DNA from: Arthrobacter sp. FW306-07-I
GTDB lineage: Bacteria; Actinomycetota; Actinomycetes; Actinomycetales; Micrococcaceae
Assembly (NCBI RefSeq): GCF_021800405.1
Contig: NZ_CP084550.1
Span: forward strand, 868,001 to 932,000
Length of the DNA: 64,000 nt
Reading direction: 5' to 3'
The position numbers and the translations under genes are program-made. Within the stretch, counting starts at the first letter, position 1; each line of letters begins with the position of its first letter. Under the pieces are notes generated by a model. It ran no database searches. It was not told where the DNA came from and saw only the letters and a list, made by a program, of their open reading frames with translations. Positions 25,507-34,969 of the stretch are shown here, one piece after another.

Positions 25507-26469
25507 GCGGCTGATGGGCGGGTGGCCTCCGATTGCGGTGTGGGGCCTGTGGTGATTGTAGTGGTGCAGCCATGCCGGGAGGGCGTTTCTGCGGGCTGAT
25601 TCCGTAGCGTAGAAGCGTTTGAATGCCCACCCGTCGGCAAGGGTTCGGTGGAAACGTTCAATCTTGCCGTTGGTCTGCGGCCGGTAGGGTCGGGTCTTCT
25701 TTGCCCTGATGTCCAGCTCCCGGCAGGCGTCGCGCCAGAGATGTGATTTGTAGGCCGCCCCGTTGTCAGAGAGAACCCGTTCCACGGTGACGCCGCGGGC
25801 AGCGAACCAGGACACAGCCCTTTGCAGGACTGCTACTGCGGTGGCTGCCGTTTCATCGCCGTGGATCTCGGCGTAGGCGACCCTGGAATGGTCGTCGATG
25901 ACCGTGTGCACGTAGGCGGTCCCGATCAGCGGGTTGCGGTGTTTGCTGCGGGGCTTTGAGGGAGTCGCAGCACGGTTCTGTTTGCCTTGCTGCCGGCCGA
26001 CGTAGCGCCAGCCGCCGCCGTCGGGGATGTTGCCGAGCTTCTTCACATCGACGTGGATCATCGCTCCGGGAGTCTCGTGTTCGTAGCGGCGGATGACTTC
26101 TCCGGTGCGCTTGTCCACGTGATGAAGGCGGTTCAGCCGGCACCGGACCAGGACCGCGTGCACGGTCGAGGCCGGCATGGCCAGCTTCGCCCCGATCGCG
26201 ACCGGTCCCAGCCGTTGCTTCCAGCGCAGGTGCACGACTTTGCGCACCAGCTGCTGCGGCGTCCGGTTGGCCACCCGGTACGGGCGGGAGGACCTCTCAG
26301 CCATACCGGCCTCACCCATCGCGGCGTAACGGGCCGCCCACCGTTTCGCGGTCGGCCAGGAGCAGTTGAACTGCTCGGCAGCCCGGGATACTGGCCAGCC
26401 GTGGTCCACGATCAGACGCGCGACGCGCAAACGTTGGCGCGGAGTCAAAGCGGCATTAGCGTGGGACAT
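25477..26469 (-). CDS. IS481-family transposase
   Basis: A 330-residue transposase with the same order as the first: an N-terminal helix-turn-helix (GWPVSRAAEQFNCSWPTAKR about residues 25-44), a second DNA-binding part, then the DDE domain with MIHVDVKKLGNIPDGGGWR, LSDNGAAYKSHLW and YRPQTNGKIERFHRTL. The C-terminus is NLPGQYT. As in the first element, the last codon straddles the boundary and the TAG stop comes from the CCTAGG duplication. The ATG at 26469 has AGGAGG upstream in a stem. It lacks frameshifts, so it may be active. Confidence 0.93.
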   Translation of the reverse strand: MSHANAALTPRQRLRVARLIVDHGWPVSRAAEQFNCSWPTAKRWAARYAAMGEAGMAERSSRPYRVANRTPQQLVRKVVHLRWKQRLGPVAIGAKLAMPASTVHAVLVRCRLNRLHHVDKRTGEVIRRYEHETPGAMIHVDVKKLGNIPDGGGWRYVGRQQGKQNRAATPSKPRSKHRNPLIGTAYVHTVIDDHSRVAYAEIHGDETAATAVAVLQRAVSWFAARGVTVERVLSDNGAAYKSHLWRDACRELDIRAKKTRPYRPQTNGKIERFHRTLADGWAFKRFYATESARRNALPAWLHHYNHHRPHTAIGGHPPISRLTNLPGQYT

Positions 26470-26595
26470 GAGGACCTCCTGGTCGCTGCAGCGGTTGTCT
26501 AAGCAACTCCACTGTGCAACCGGAGGTCCTCACCTTTGGGTCAACGACTCCAGCGAGTCATCACATTCACCCAACCAACGTCCCTGGGTAGTACA
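25482..26595 (-). mobile_element. IS481-family insertion sequence, second type (1114 bp)
   Basis: The ends are TGTACTGCCCAGG at 25482 and CCTGGGTAGTACA ending at 26595, an imperfect inverted repeat with GTTGGTT also shared further in. CCTAGG flanks both sides. It is clearly a different IS from the first one: the ends, length and transposase sequence all differ, though the layout is the same. Confidence 0.93.
26469..26532 (-). promoter_or_regulatory. Stem that sequesters the transposase ribosome-binding site, second element
   Basis: TGAGGACCTCC (26469-26479) and GGAGGTCCTCA (26522-26532) are perfectly complementary over 11 bases with a 42-base loop. In the mRNA the arm next to the start codon contains AGGAGG and reaches into the ATG. 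The same arrangement occurs in the first element with a different sequence. Confidence 0.65.
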
Positions 26596-26601
26596 CCTAG
26601 G
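26596..26601. repeat. Target site duplication, right copy, second IS481 element
   Basis: CCTAGG, matching 25476-25481. Confidence 0.85.
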
Positions 26602-26694
26602 GGGCTAGGCACGCGAAGCCCCAGCCCTGCAATGCGGTCGGCGGAAGACTCCGGGGCGCCTCCGGTCGAGGGGTGGCGGGGCATAATTGAGGCC

Positions 26695-27393
26695 ATGCGA
26701 CGGACTGTATGGGGGATGCTCGCCGCCCTTTTCCTAATCACTGCCACAGGCTGCAGCGTGACCACGAGGGACCCCGGCTACGTCCCGCCGGCCCCGCTGA
26801 AGCCCGTGGAACAGTTGGAGAAGGCGCCGCTGGTTGACGCGAAGGCGTTCTCCAGCGGCACCGACGTCCTGTCCTTCATCACTGCGGACCGGACCGTCGC
26901 CTGCTCACTCACGTCTGCACGTGGGGAGCACCTGAACCTGCCCTATGAGCAGAACCGCTACACCGACTCCGCCAACAACAAGCTGCCGATTGTTCCCGTG
27001 GCGCACTGCGAGCTGGCCACCTACCCGGCACCGCAACCAGGCGACATCAAGGACGACTGCGCCAAAACCCACCTTGGCTACCTGGGCGGAGTGGCGCTGG
27101 TGACCCCGGACAGTGCCCGCTACGGGGAGTGCCGGTCCGGCGTCACATCCATGGAAGCAGCCTATGGACCCAAGGGAACCAAAGCCGGGCCCTTGGCGCA
27201 GCTGCCCGTGCTCGCGGACGGGCAGAACCTCGAACGCAACGGGCTGCGCTGCTCGGCCTACAACGGGGGCGTGGCATGCGGAAACGTCTCCGCCGGCGTC
27301 GGATTCTTCGTTTCAACCGAACGTTACGAACTCATCCGGGGACCGGTCAAAAGCAGTCCCGATGCTCAGCCGGATGCCCCAAAAACCCCGTAA
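26695..27393 (+). CDS. Putative lipoprotein of unknown function
   Basis: A 232-residue protein. It starts MRRTVWGMLAALFLITATGC, a short lipoprotein-type signal with Cys20, although the residue three before the Cys is Ala, which weakens the lipobox. The mature part is hydrophilic with eight further cysteines (including VACSL, AHCEL, DDCAK, GECRSG, LRCSAY, VACGN), suggesting a disulfide-rich exported domain. The segment GLRCSAYNGGVACGN near residue 183 resembles a small actinobacterial domain seen in DUF6636-like proteins, but I am unsure. It lies between the second IS element and sucC. Confidence 0.65.
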   Translation: MRRTVWGMLAALFLITATGCSVTTRDPGYVPPAPLKPVEQLEKAPLVDAKAFSSGTDVLSFITADRTVACSLTSARGEHLNLPYEQNRYTDSANNKLPIVPVAHCELATYPAPQPGDIKDDCAKTHLGYLGGVALVTPDSARYGECRSGVTSMEAAYGPKGTKAGPLAQLPVLADGQNLERNGLRCSAYNGGVACGNVSAGVGFFVSTERYELIRGPVKSSPDAQPDAPKTP

Positions 27394-27617
27394 ATCCGCG
27401 GTTTTTCTACGTTCCATAGAATAGTGTGCTTACTCACATAAGAGGTAGTCTGGGACGGCCCGGTCCCTCCAAAGGACTAGAGTTCCCCATGGAGCATTAC
27501 GCCGCGTGGCTCGTTTCCAGACAGGCCGCCGGTGCGTGCAATCCGCAGCGCGGTCATCGTCTTTTCGATGGTGTCCGACTGTACCGAAACTACTTCGACG
27601 TAGAAGGACACTAAACC

Positions 27618-28787
27618 GTGGACCTGTTTGAATACCAGGCGCGCGATATGTTCGAGGCGCACGGTGTACCCGTGCTTGCCGGCATCGTGGCGTACACCCC
27701 AGAAGAAGCAAAGGCAGCTGCCGAGAAGATCGGCGGCGTTACCGTTGTCAAGGCACAGGTCAAGGTAGGCGGCCGCGGCAAGGCCGGCGGCGTCAAGGTC
27801 GCAAAGTCCGCCGACGAGGCATTTGAGCACGCCTCCAACATCCTGGGCATGGACATCAAGGGCCACACCGTCAAAAAGGTGATGATTGCCCAGGGTGCGG
27901 ACATCGCCGAGGAATACTACTTCTCCGTCCTGCTGGACCGGGCCAACCGCAACTACCTGGCCATGTGCTCGGTTGAAGGCGGCATGGAAATCGAACAGCT
28001 CGCCGTCGAACGCCCCGAAGCGCTGGCCAAGATCGCCATCGACCCCGCCGTGGGCATCGACCAGGCCAAGGCCGACGAAATCGTCGCAGCTGCCGGTTTC
28101 GCCGAGGAACTGCGCGGCCAGGTAGCCGGCGTCATCCTCAAGCTCTGGGACGTCTTCAAGAAGGAAGACGCCACCCTGGTAGAGGTCAACCCGCTGGTCA
28201 AGACCGGCAACGGCGACATCCTGGCCCTTGACGGCAAGGTCTCCCTGGACGAGAACGCTGACTTCCGCCACCCCAAGCACGCACAGCTTGAGGACAAGGA
28301 CGCAGCTGACCCGCTTGAGGCCAAGGCAAAGGCGCAGGACCTCAACTACGTCAAGCTGGACGGCGAAGTAGGCATCATCGGCAACGGCGCCGGCCTGGTC
28401 ATGTCCACCCTCGACGTCGTCGCCTACGCCGGCGAGAACCACGGCAACGTCAAGCCCGCCAACTTCCTGGACATCGGCGGCGGAGCCTCGGCAGAGGTCA
28501 TGGCCGCAGGCCTGGACGTCATCCTGGGTGACGAGCAGGTCAAGTCCGTGTTCGTCAACGTCTTCGGCGGCATCACCGCCTGTGACGCCGTCGCCAAGGG
28601 CATCGTCGGCGCACTGGCCGAGCTGGGCAGCTCCGCCAACAAGCCGCTGGTAGTCCGCCTCGACGGCAACAACGTCGAGGAAGGCCGCCGCATCCTCACC
28701 GAGGCCAACCACCCGCTGGTTACCCTGGCCGCCACCATGGACGAGGGCGCCGACAAGGCCGCCGAGCTCGCCAACGCAGCGAAGTAA
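27618..28787 (+). CDS. sucC: Succinate-CoA ligase, ADP-forming, beta subunit
   Basis: A 389-residue protein, the full family length. The N-terminal ATP-grasp region ([35 protein letters not shown]) binds nucleotide, and the C-terminal part contains [22 protein letters not shown] and [13 protein letters not shown]. Together with SucD it interconverts succinyl-CoA and succinate in the TCA cycle. The GTG at 27618 follows GAAGGA (27603-27608). The 224-base leader has a possible -10 box TAGAAT at 27417-27422 but no clear -35. sucD follows after 11 bases. Confidence 0.97.
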   Translation: MDLFEYQARDMFEAHGVPVLAGIVAYTPEEAKAAAEKIGGVTVVKAQVKVGGRGKAGGVKVAKSADEAFEHASNILGMDIKGHTVKKVMIAQGADIAEEYYFSVLLDRANRNYLAMCSVEGGMEIEQLAVERPEALAKIAIDPAVGIDQAKADEIVAAAGFAEELRGQVAGVILKLWDVFKKEDATLVEVNPLVKTGNGDILALDGKVSLDENADFRHPKHAQLEDKDAADPLEAKAKAQDLNYVKLDGEVGIIGNGAGLVMSTLDVVAYAGENHGNVKPANFLDIGGGASAEVMAAGLDVILGDEQVKSVFVNVFGGITACDAVAKGIVGALAELGSSANKPLVVRLDGNNVEEGRRILTEANHPLVTLAATMDEGADKAAELANAAK

Positions 28788-28798
28788 AGGGACGCACC

Positions 28799-29701
<903 letters not shown>

Positions 29702-29713
29702 CAGTACGCACGG

Positions 29714-29779
29714 CGCGGGGCCACCCCAGGCCCGGTCCCTCCCGGGGACCGGCACGGGGAGGCCCCGCGTTTGCTGTTT
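29714..29779 (+). terminator. Terminator after sucCD
   Basis: CGCGGGGCC (29714-29722) pairs with GGCCCCGCG (29761-29769), enclosing a second perfect stem CCGGTCCC (29732-29739)/GGGACCGG (29745-29752). TTTGCTGTTT follows. A nested stem with a T-rich tail is convincing as an intrinsic terminator. Confidence 0.8.
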
Positions 29780-29892
29780 AACAAGCGTCCGCATGGAACG
29801 ACGACGGCGGGCGGCGGGTGAACGGGCGCGTCGAGTAATGTTGAGGAAGGCAAATTCAGGGGCGCCGTGCGTGCCCAGGCAGGGGAAAGACG

Positions 29893-30624
29893 ATGGCAGA
29901 AAAGCGACGCACCCTGGTCGACGCCGTCGTGGACAAAGTCCTTGAGCACATCCTCAGCGGAGAGATTAAGGCCGGAGACGCCCTGCCGCCCGAGGCAGAT
30001 ATCGCCAAGGATTCCGGGGTCAGCAGGCTGACGGCCCGTGAAGCCATGAACGTCCTGAAGGCCCAAAACGTGGTCTACGTAAAACGCGGGCTCGGCACAT
30101 TCGTCAATCCTCCCGAACGATGGACCGGCATGGACGCCATTATGCAGGCGGCCTCCAGGGGAGTGGCCTCCGACCAGGTAGCACTGCGGCTGCTGGAAGT
30201 CCGCCGCATGGTGGAGACCGGAGCTGCTGAACTGGCCGCCTCCCGGCACAGGCCCGCCGACCTCGCCGCCCTGCAGGAAAGCGTGGACCGGATGGAAGCG
30301 GCGCACCAAATTGGGGACGTGGATGCCCTCACCGTGGCGGACATCGCCTTCCACGACACAGTCCTGCGCGCTTCCGGCAACCCCTTCGTGCCGGCCCTGC
30401 TGGGCCAGTTGTCCACACTGCTGTATGCCATGCGGCGGGAGACCTCGGCGTTCCCGGATGTGCAGCGCCACGCCATCCACCACCACAAGATGGTTCTGGC
30501 TGCCATTGCCGCCGGCGATCCTGCCACTGCCCGTTCCACCATGGACGCCCACATCACCCAGACCTTCGAGGACTACGAGCAGTTCCTTGCCATGTCCAGC
30601 CGCACTGGAGCCACCGCCGGCTGA
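29893..30624 (+). CDS. GntR-family regulator, FadR subfamily
   Basis: A 243-residue protein. The winged helix (about 5-72) includes VDKVLEHILSGEIKAGDALP and DSGVSRLTAREAMNVLKA. The all-helical FCD effector domain follows, with Asp/His residues (DIAFHD about 153, AIHHHKM about 195) in the metal-binding pattern. It precedes an MFS transporter and an SDR gene whose promoter carries an ATCAGA-CA-TCTGAT dyad, so it most likely represses those genes until a sugar-derived acid or phosphate binds. It is distinct from the second GntR protein at 33105. Confidence 0.85.
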   Translation: MAEKRRTLVDAVVDKVLEHILSGEIKAGDALPPEADIAKDSGVSRLTAREAMNVLKAQNVVYVKRGLGTFVNPPERWTGMDAIMQAASRGVASDQVALRLLEVRRMVETGAAELAASRHRPADLAALQESVDRMEAAHQIGDVDALTVADIAFHDTVLRASGNPFVPALLGQLSTLLYAMRRETSAFPDVQRHAIHHHKMVLAAIAAGDPATARSTMDAHITQTFEDYEQFLAMSSRTGATAG

Positions 30625-30700
30625 AAGCCCCCTGGCCGCACCTGCCCAGGGGCAGCGGCGTTGCATGAGCTGCCCGATGGCGCTCCGGAAAGACCCTGTG

Positions 30701-30755
30701 TTGACGGTCGCGTTCCCGTGTGACTACAATCTCAGTCAGACATCAGACATCTGAT
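30701..30755 (+). promoter_or_regulatory. Promoter and GntR-type operator of the MFS-SDR unit
   Basis: TTGACG (30701-30706) and TACAAT (30725-30730) are 18 bases apart, a strong promoter. ATCAGA-CA-TCTGAT (30742-30755) is a perfect dyad starting about 5 bases after the predicted start point, ideal for repression by the FadR-type protein encoded just upstream. Confidence 0.72.
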
Positions 30756-30850
30756 ATCACCATCCCCCACAAAATGCCGCCAGCCAAAGGAGTCTTCATG
30801 CGCGCGCATTCCCTTTTCAAGGGTCCCCAAACAAAAGCGGGAGGTACGCG

Positions 30851-32200
30851 ATGACCTCCCGTGCCGCCGCCCCCGCGCTCAGCGAACTGGGCGAGACCAC
30901 CCTCCGCAAGGTTCGCCGGAGGCTCATGCCCCTGATCGTCCTGCTCTACTTCATTGCCTACCTCGACCGGAACAACGTGGGCTTTGCCAAGCTCGGCATG
31001 CAAGGGGACATCGGCTTGACCGAGGCCGCCTACGGTCTGGGTGCAGGCATCTTCTTCCTGGGCTACGCCCTGCTGGAAATTCCGAGCAACGGCGGCATGT
31101 ACCGCTTCGGCGCCCGCAAATGGATTGCCCGCATCCTGATCAGCTGGGGCATCTTCGCCACGGCCATGTTCCTGGTCAACGGCGAAGCCACCTTCTACAT
31201 CATCCGCTTCCTGCTTGGCGCCGCCGAAGCCGGCTTCTTCCCCGCCATCCTCTTCTACCTGACCCTCTGGTTCCCGGCAGCACAGCGCGTCACCGTGCTG
31301 GGCATCTTCATCCTGGCCCAGCCCATCTCCAACGCCCTGGGCGCTCCCGTGTCCGGCATGCTCCTGAACCTTGAAGGCGTCGCCGGACTCCACGGCTGGC
31401 AGTGGCTCTACATCCTTGAAGGCATCCCCGCCATCATCCTGGGCATTATCACGCCCTTCGTCATGACGGACCGGCCCGAACACGCCAAGTGGCTCAAGCC
31501 GGAGGAACGCGAATGGCTTTCCACCACCATGTCTGAGGAACTGGCGCACAAGCAGAAGGCAGGAAACCACAACTTCCTTGCAGGCCTGAAAGACCCCCGC
31601 ACCATCGCCTACTCCGCGCTGTACTTCGGTCTGGTCTGCGGGATCTACGGGCTGGGCCTCTGGCTGCCCACTATCGTCAAGGCCCTCGGAACCTTCGACT
31701 CAACCCAGGTCGGGTTCATCGTCTTCATCCCGTATGCCATCGCAGCCGTGTTCGTCTACTTCTGGAGCAAGCGCTCGGACCGTACCGGCAACCGCGTCTG
31801 GCACGCCAGCATCAGCATGGTGCTCGCCGCCGTCGGCCTCCTGGGTGCCGGCTTCCTGCTGCCGGTCAACGCGGTGCTCGCCATGGTGTTCCTGACCCTT
31901 GCGGCCATGGGCATCTACTCGGCAATCGCCCCGTTCCTGGCCATGCCGTCCGCGGCCCTCACCGGCGCCGCTGCTGCTGCAGGGTTGGCCATGGTCAACT
32001 CGCTCGGCAACCTGGGCGGCTTCGTGGCGCCCTACATTGTGGGCATCCTCAAGGATGCCACCGGGAACAGCCAGTCAGGCCTGGTCTTCCTGGCCGCCTG
32101 CCTCGCCATAACCGCAGCCGCCACCTACCTTTACGCACGCAAGCGGCCCGAAGGCGTCTCCGCCCCCGGTGCCACCCTTCCTGCCGCCGAAACCCACTAG
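30851..32200 (+). CDS. MFS transporter, anion:cation symporter-like (first of two)
   Basis: A 449-residue protein with twelve hydrophobic segments. RRLMPLIVLLYFIAYLDRNNVGFAK (positions about 22-46, in two parts) is the signature of the ACS family, whose members import hexuronates, tartrate, phthalate and other organic anions by H+ symport. The 70-residue central cytoplasmic loop includes KPEEREWLSTTMSEEL. The gene is 9 bases upstream of an SDR and downstream of a GntR gene. A paralogue in the same family starts at 39075. The substrate is probably a small sugar or sugar acid; the exact compound is not deducible. Confidence 0.85.
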   Translation: MTSRAAAPALSELGETTLRKVRRRLMPLIVLLYFIAYLDRNNVGFAKLGMQGDIGLTEAAYGLGAGIFFLGYALLEIPSNGGMYRFGARKWIARILISWGIFATAMFLVNGEATFYIIRFLLGAAEAGFFPAILFYLTLWFPAAQRVTVLGIFILAQPISNALGAPVSGMLLNLEGVAGLHGWQWLYILEGIPAIILGIITPFVMTDRPEHAKWLKPEEREWLSTTMSEELAHKQKAGNHNFLAGLKDPRTIAYSALYFGLVCGIYGLGLWLPTIVKALGTFDSTQVGFIVFIPYAIAAVFVYFWSKRSDRTGNRVWHASISMVLAAVGLLGAGFLLPVNAVLAMVFLTLAAMGIYSAIAPFLAMPSAALTGAAAAAGLAMVNSLGNLGGFVAPYIVGILKDATGNSQSGLVFLAACLAITAAATYLYARKRPEGVSAPGATLPAAETH

Positions 32201-32209
32201 GAAATACCA

Positions 32210-32986
32210 ATGACAACTCAGCACGCATTCCCCGCAGAACGCACCGCAGTCCTCACCGGCGCCGCATCCGCCCGTGGCATTGGCCGTGCAACCGCCGACC
32301 GCCTGGCCAGCGAGGGCTGGTCCATCGCCATCCTCGACATCAACGCCGAAGACGCCCAGGCCGCCGCCGCGGAAATCGGTGCCAACCGGGCCGTCAAGGC
32401 CATCGGCGTGGGCGCGGACGTCTCGGACGAAGCATCGGTGGACCGCGCCATCACCGAGATTGAGCAGGCGCTTCCGCCGATCGTTGGACTGGTCAACCTC
32501 GCCGGCATCAGCTCACCCACTCCGTTCATGGAAACCACGGTGGCGGAATGGGACAAGGTCTTCGCCATCAACATGCGCGGCACCTTCGTGGTGTCGCAGC
32601 GGGTGCTCAAGGGCATGATCGAGCGGGAACTGGGCAGGATCGTCAGCATCTCCTCGATTTCCGCCCAGCGCGGCGGCGGCACCTACTCCAAGGTGGCGTA
32701 CAGCGCCTCCAAGGCCGGCATCCTCGGGTTCACCCGCGCACTGGCCCGTGAAATGGGCGAGCACAACATCACCGTGAACGCCATCGCGCCGGGTCCGATC
32801 GACACCGACATCATGGGCGGCACGCTGACCGACGAGCGCAAGGCCCAGATGTCCGAGGGAATCATGATGGGCCGTGTGGGAACACGCGAGGAAGTGGCCG
32901 CACTGATCGCGTTCCTGCTTGGCGAGGACGCCGGCTACATCACGGCCGCCACCTACGACATCAACGGCGGCCTGCAGGTTTCCTGA
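32210..32986 (+). CDS. Short-chain dehydrogenase/reductase (first of two paralogues)
   Basis: A 258-residue classical SDR. TGAASARGIGRATADRL (about 16-32) binds NAD(P); NLAG (about 100) and the catalytic set Ser (SISSISAQRGGG, about 148), Tyr and Lys (YSASKAG, about 164-170) are complete. The C-terminal part NAIAPGPIDTDIMGGTL is shared almost word for word with the SDR at 38203, so they are recent or closely constrained paralogues. With the MFS gene and GntR it forms a small oxidation module, probably for a polyol or sugar. Confidence 0.88.
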   Translation: MTTQHAFPAERTAVLTGAASARGIGRATADRLASEGWSIAILDINAEDAQAAAAEIGANRAVKAIGVGADVSDEASVDRAITEIEQALPPIVGLVNLAGISSPTPFMETTVAEWDKVFAINMRGTFVVSQRVLKGMIERELGRIVSISSISAQRGGGTYSKVAYSASKAGILGFTRALAREMGEHNITVNAIAPGPIDTDIMGGTLTDERKAQMSEGIMMGRVGTREEVAALIAFLLGEDAGYITAATYDINGGLQVS

Positions 32987-33089
32987 CACCACGCTTCTGT
33001 CCAGCATGGTGCCGTGCGGCAACCGTCCGCACGGCACCATGGCGGGTCCGGCAGCGCCCTTCACACTCGCGCTACCGCGCGTTCTGCGG

Positions 33090-33104
33090 CTATAGGATTT
33101 CTAC
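33090..33104 (+). promoter_or_regulatory. Probable leaderless promoter with half-operator before gntR
   Basis: TAGGAT (33093-33098) lies six bases before the ATG at 33105, the spacing of leaderless actinobacterial transcripts, and no ribosome-binding site is visible. It sits within CTATAGGA (33090-33097), which recurs as part of the palindrome at 33890-33899 in front of the next operon. Confidence 0.5.
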
Positions 33105-33794
33105 ATGGCAACCAAGAACCAGGCCTCCGGCGGCGTCAGCAGGCAGGTCCTCGCCGACCACGTTTATGAGGCGCTTCTCGTTGCCCTGATGGACGGGCGG
33201 CTGGAGGCTGGCACTCCCGTCAGCATTGACGGGATGGCCAGGGAACTGGACGTTTCCCCGACGCCGGTCCGTGAAGCCCTGGCCCGCCTGGAAGCTACGG
33301 GAATGGTCCGGAGGATGGCCCTGCGCGGTTACCGCGTGGCGCCGCTGTTCTCCCCCGAAGAGCTGGCTGACCTGATGGACGCCCGGCTGGTCATCGAGCC
33401 GGCGAACGCCTTCATGGCCTGCAAGCACGGGGATCCGCAACTGACCAAGCAGCTGGAACAGGCCATCGAGGACCTGAAGGCAGCCCCGCGGGGACCGTCC
33501 TTCAACGAGTTCCGGGCCTACTGGGAAGCCGACGAACGTTTCCACCGCCTGATAGCCGAGTTCGCTGACAACCAGTTCCTGCTGTCCGCCTATAACGCAT
33601 TGGGTGGTCAGGTGCAGCGTTTCCGCTTCTTCGGGGGCCTGGGCGTGACCGACGCCGATTACGCAATTGCGGAGCACACCGAGATCCTCAAAGCCTTTGT
33701 GGCCGGTGACGCGGAACTTGCGCGGCAGAAAATGATCGAACACATCGAGGGCGTCAAACAGCGCTCACAGCATGACAGTGAAGTGCGCAGCTAG
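33105..33794 (+). CDS. GntR-family regulator, FadR subfamily, of the tetrose-type operon
   Basis: A 229-residue protein: winged helix about 15-80 (VYEALLVALMDGRLEAGTPV, then ELDVSPTPVREALARLEATG) and an FCD domain with RFHRLIAEFADNQFL and AEHTEILKAFVAGD. It lies 130 bases upstream of a seven-gene catabolic operon in the same direction. The CTATAGGA sequence at its own start and in the operon promoter suggests it controls both. The inducer is likely a pathway phosphate or free sugar. Its sequence is only distantly similar to the GntR at 29893. Confidence 0.85.
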   Translation: MATKNQASGGVSRQVLADHVYEALLVALMDGRLEAGTPVSIDGMARELDVSPTPVREALARLEATGMVRRMALRGYRVAPLFSPEELADLMDARLVIEPANAFMACKHGDPQLTKQLEQAIEDLKAAPRGPSFNEFRAYWEADERFHRLIAEFADNQFLLSAYNALGGQVQRFRFFGGLGVTDADYAIAEHTEILKAFVAGDAELARQKMIEHIEGVKQRSQHDSEVRS

Positions 33795-33863
33795 CAGTAT
33801 CCAGCCGCTGCGCTGCCCCCTTTTCCCTAAACCTGCGCTTGAGCAGGCATAACAAAGCGCCCC

Positions 33864-33899
33864 TTGACAGGGCGGACAAGTAACGTAGATCCTATAGGA
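33864..33899 (+). promoter_or_regulatory. Promoter and palindromic operator of the tetrose-type operon
   Basis: TTGACA (33864-33869) and TAGATC (33886-33891) are 16 bases apart. The perfect palindrome TCCTATAGGA (33890-33899) overlaps the -10 element and start point. Its right half CTATAGGA recurs at 33090-33097 before the GntR gene. Confidence 0.65.
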
Positions 33900-33926
33900 A
33901 ATGCGATTCTAAATCTGGAGTGAACA

Positions 33927-34925
33927 ATGCCGTACACCGCCGAAAACTGGCCCATCGCCGCAGCCCTGCTGCAGTTCCCGGGCACCAAGCCCGATGGAAG
34001 CTCCGTCCAGGACGCGCCCGCCAGCGACTGGCAGAAGGTCTTCGAGGAAGTCGCTGACGCAGGCTTCACCAACGCCGACCTCACCGATAGCTGGGTACGC
34101 CCCGGTGACCTGTCCAGCGCCCGCCTCGATGAGCTGAAGTCCGCCGCCACCGCAGCCGGCCTGGGACTGCCTTCCATTTCCGCCATCCGCCGCAGCGTGA
34201 TCGAAGAGGCCAACTGGGAAGACAACCTGGCCTACACCCACCGCACCCTGGAGGCCGCAGCGCAGCTCGGCTGCGAGGTGGTCTCGATCGGGCTGCACCA
34301 GGCCATCACCCCTGAACAGCAGAAGCAGCTGTGGTTCTGGACGGTTGAAGGCCACAAGGACCCCGTGGGGGACAAAGAAACGTGGAACAATGCCGTTACC
34401 CGCATCCGCGAAGTCGGCAAGCACGCCGCGGAACTCGGCCTCCTGGTATCGCTGGAGATGTACGAGGACACCTACCTGGGAACGGCCGATTCCTCCGTGC
34501 AGTTGGTTCAGGACATCGACCTGCCCAATGTCGGCCTGAACCCGGACCTCGGCAACCTGATCCGCCTTCACCGTCCCATCGAGGACTGGCGTGAAGTGGT
34601 GCACAAGACCCTGCCGTACTCCAACTACTGGCACGTCAAGAATTACATCCGCGATGAGGACCGGGCCCGGGACCAGTACGTGGCCATGCCTGCCCCCATG
34701 GAATCCGGCCTCATCAACTACCGCGAGGCCTTCCAGTTCGCCATCTCCGTCGGCTTCCAGGGCATCATTTGCACCGAACACTACGGTGGCGACGGCCTGA
34801 GCGTCACCGCGGCCAACCAGGACTACCTGCGCCGCCAGGTCCTGCCCAAGCGCGAGGGCTACAAGCTGGGCACCAGCCTGGTAGCCCAGGGCCGCCAGAC
34901 CCCGGCGGCAGTTCCTGCCCGCTAG
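33927..34925 (+). CDS. Sugar phosphate isomerase/epimerase-type TIM barrel (IolE-like fold)
   Basis: A 332-residue AP-endonuclease-2-like barrel, first gene of the operon. Likely metal ligands are Glu in VSLEMYED (about 175), Asp in GLNPDLGNL (about 205), His in NYWHVKNY (about 237) and Glu in IICTEHYGGDG (about 280). Relatives include xylose-isomerase-like epimerases, inosose dehydratase and hydroxypyruvate isomerase. It is not the inositol enzyme, since a separate iolE is at 47855. In this operon it could isomerise or epimerise a free tetrose/pentulose or a dehydrogenase product. The exact reaction is unknown. Confidence 0.75.
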   Translation: MPYTAENWPIAAALLQFPGTKPDGSSVQDAPASDWQKVFEEVADAGFTNADLTDSWVRPGDLSSARLDELKSAATAAGLGLPSISAIRRSVIEEANWEDNLAYTHRTLEAAAQLGCEVVSIGLHQAITPEQQKQLWFWTVEGHKDPVGDKETWNNAVTRIREVGKHAAELGLLVSLEMYEDTYLGTADSSVQLVQDIDLPNVGLNPDLGNLIRLHRPIEDWREVVHKTLPYSNYWHVKNYIRDEDRARDQYVAMPAPMESGLINYREAFQFAISVGFQGIICTEHYGGDGLSVTAANQDYLRRQVLPKREGYKLGTSLVAQGRQTPAAVPAR

Positions 34926-34969
34926 GCCTGCAGGCATCCCAACCGAGACGACCGGTTCAACGAGGAATC

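Noticed and set aside
18246..26601. The two IS481 elements as arms of a composite transposon
   Set aside because: The elements differ in sequence and length, each has its own pair of CCTAGG duplications, and the DNA between them contains pcrA, a core gene. Two independent insertions explain it better.
27426..27614. Leader peptide gene before sucC
   Set aside because: No regulatory codon run or terminator structure accompanies it; probably a chance frame in the leader.
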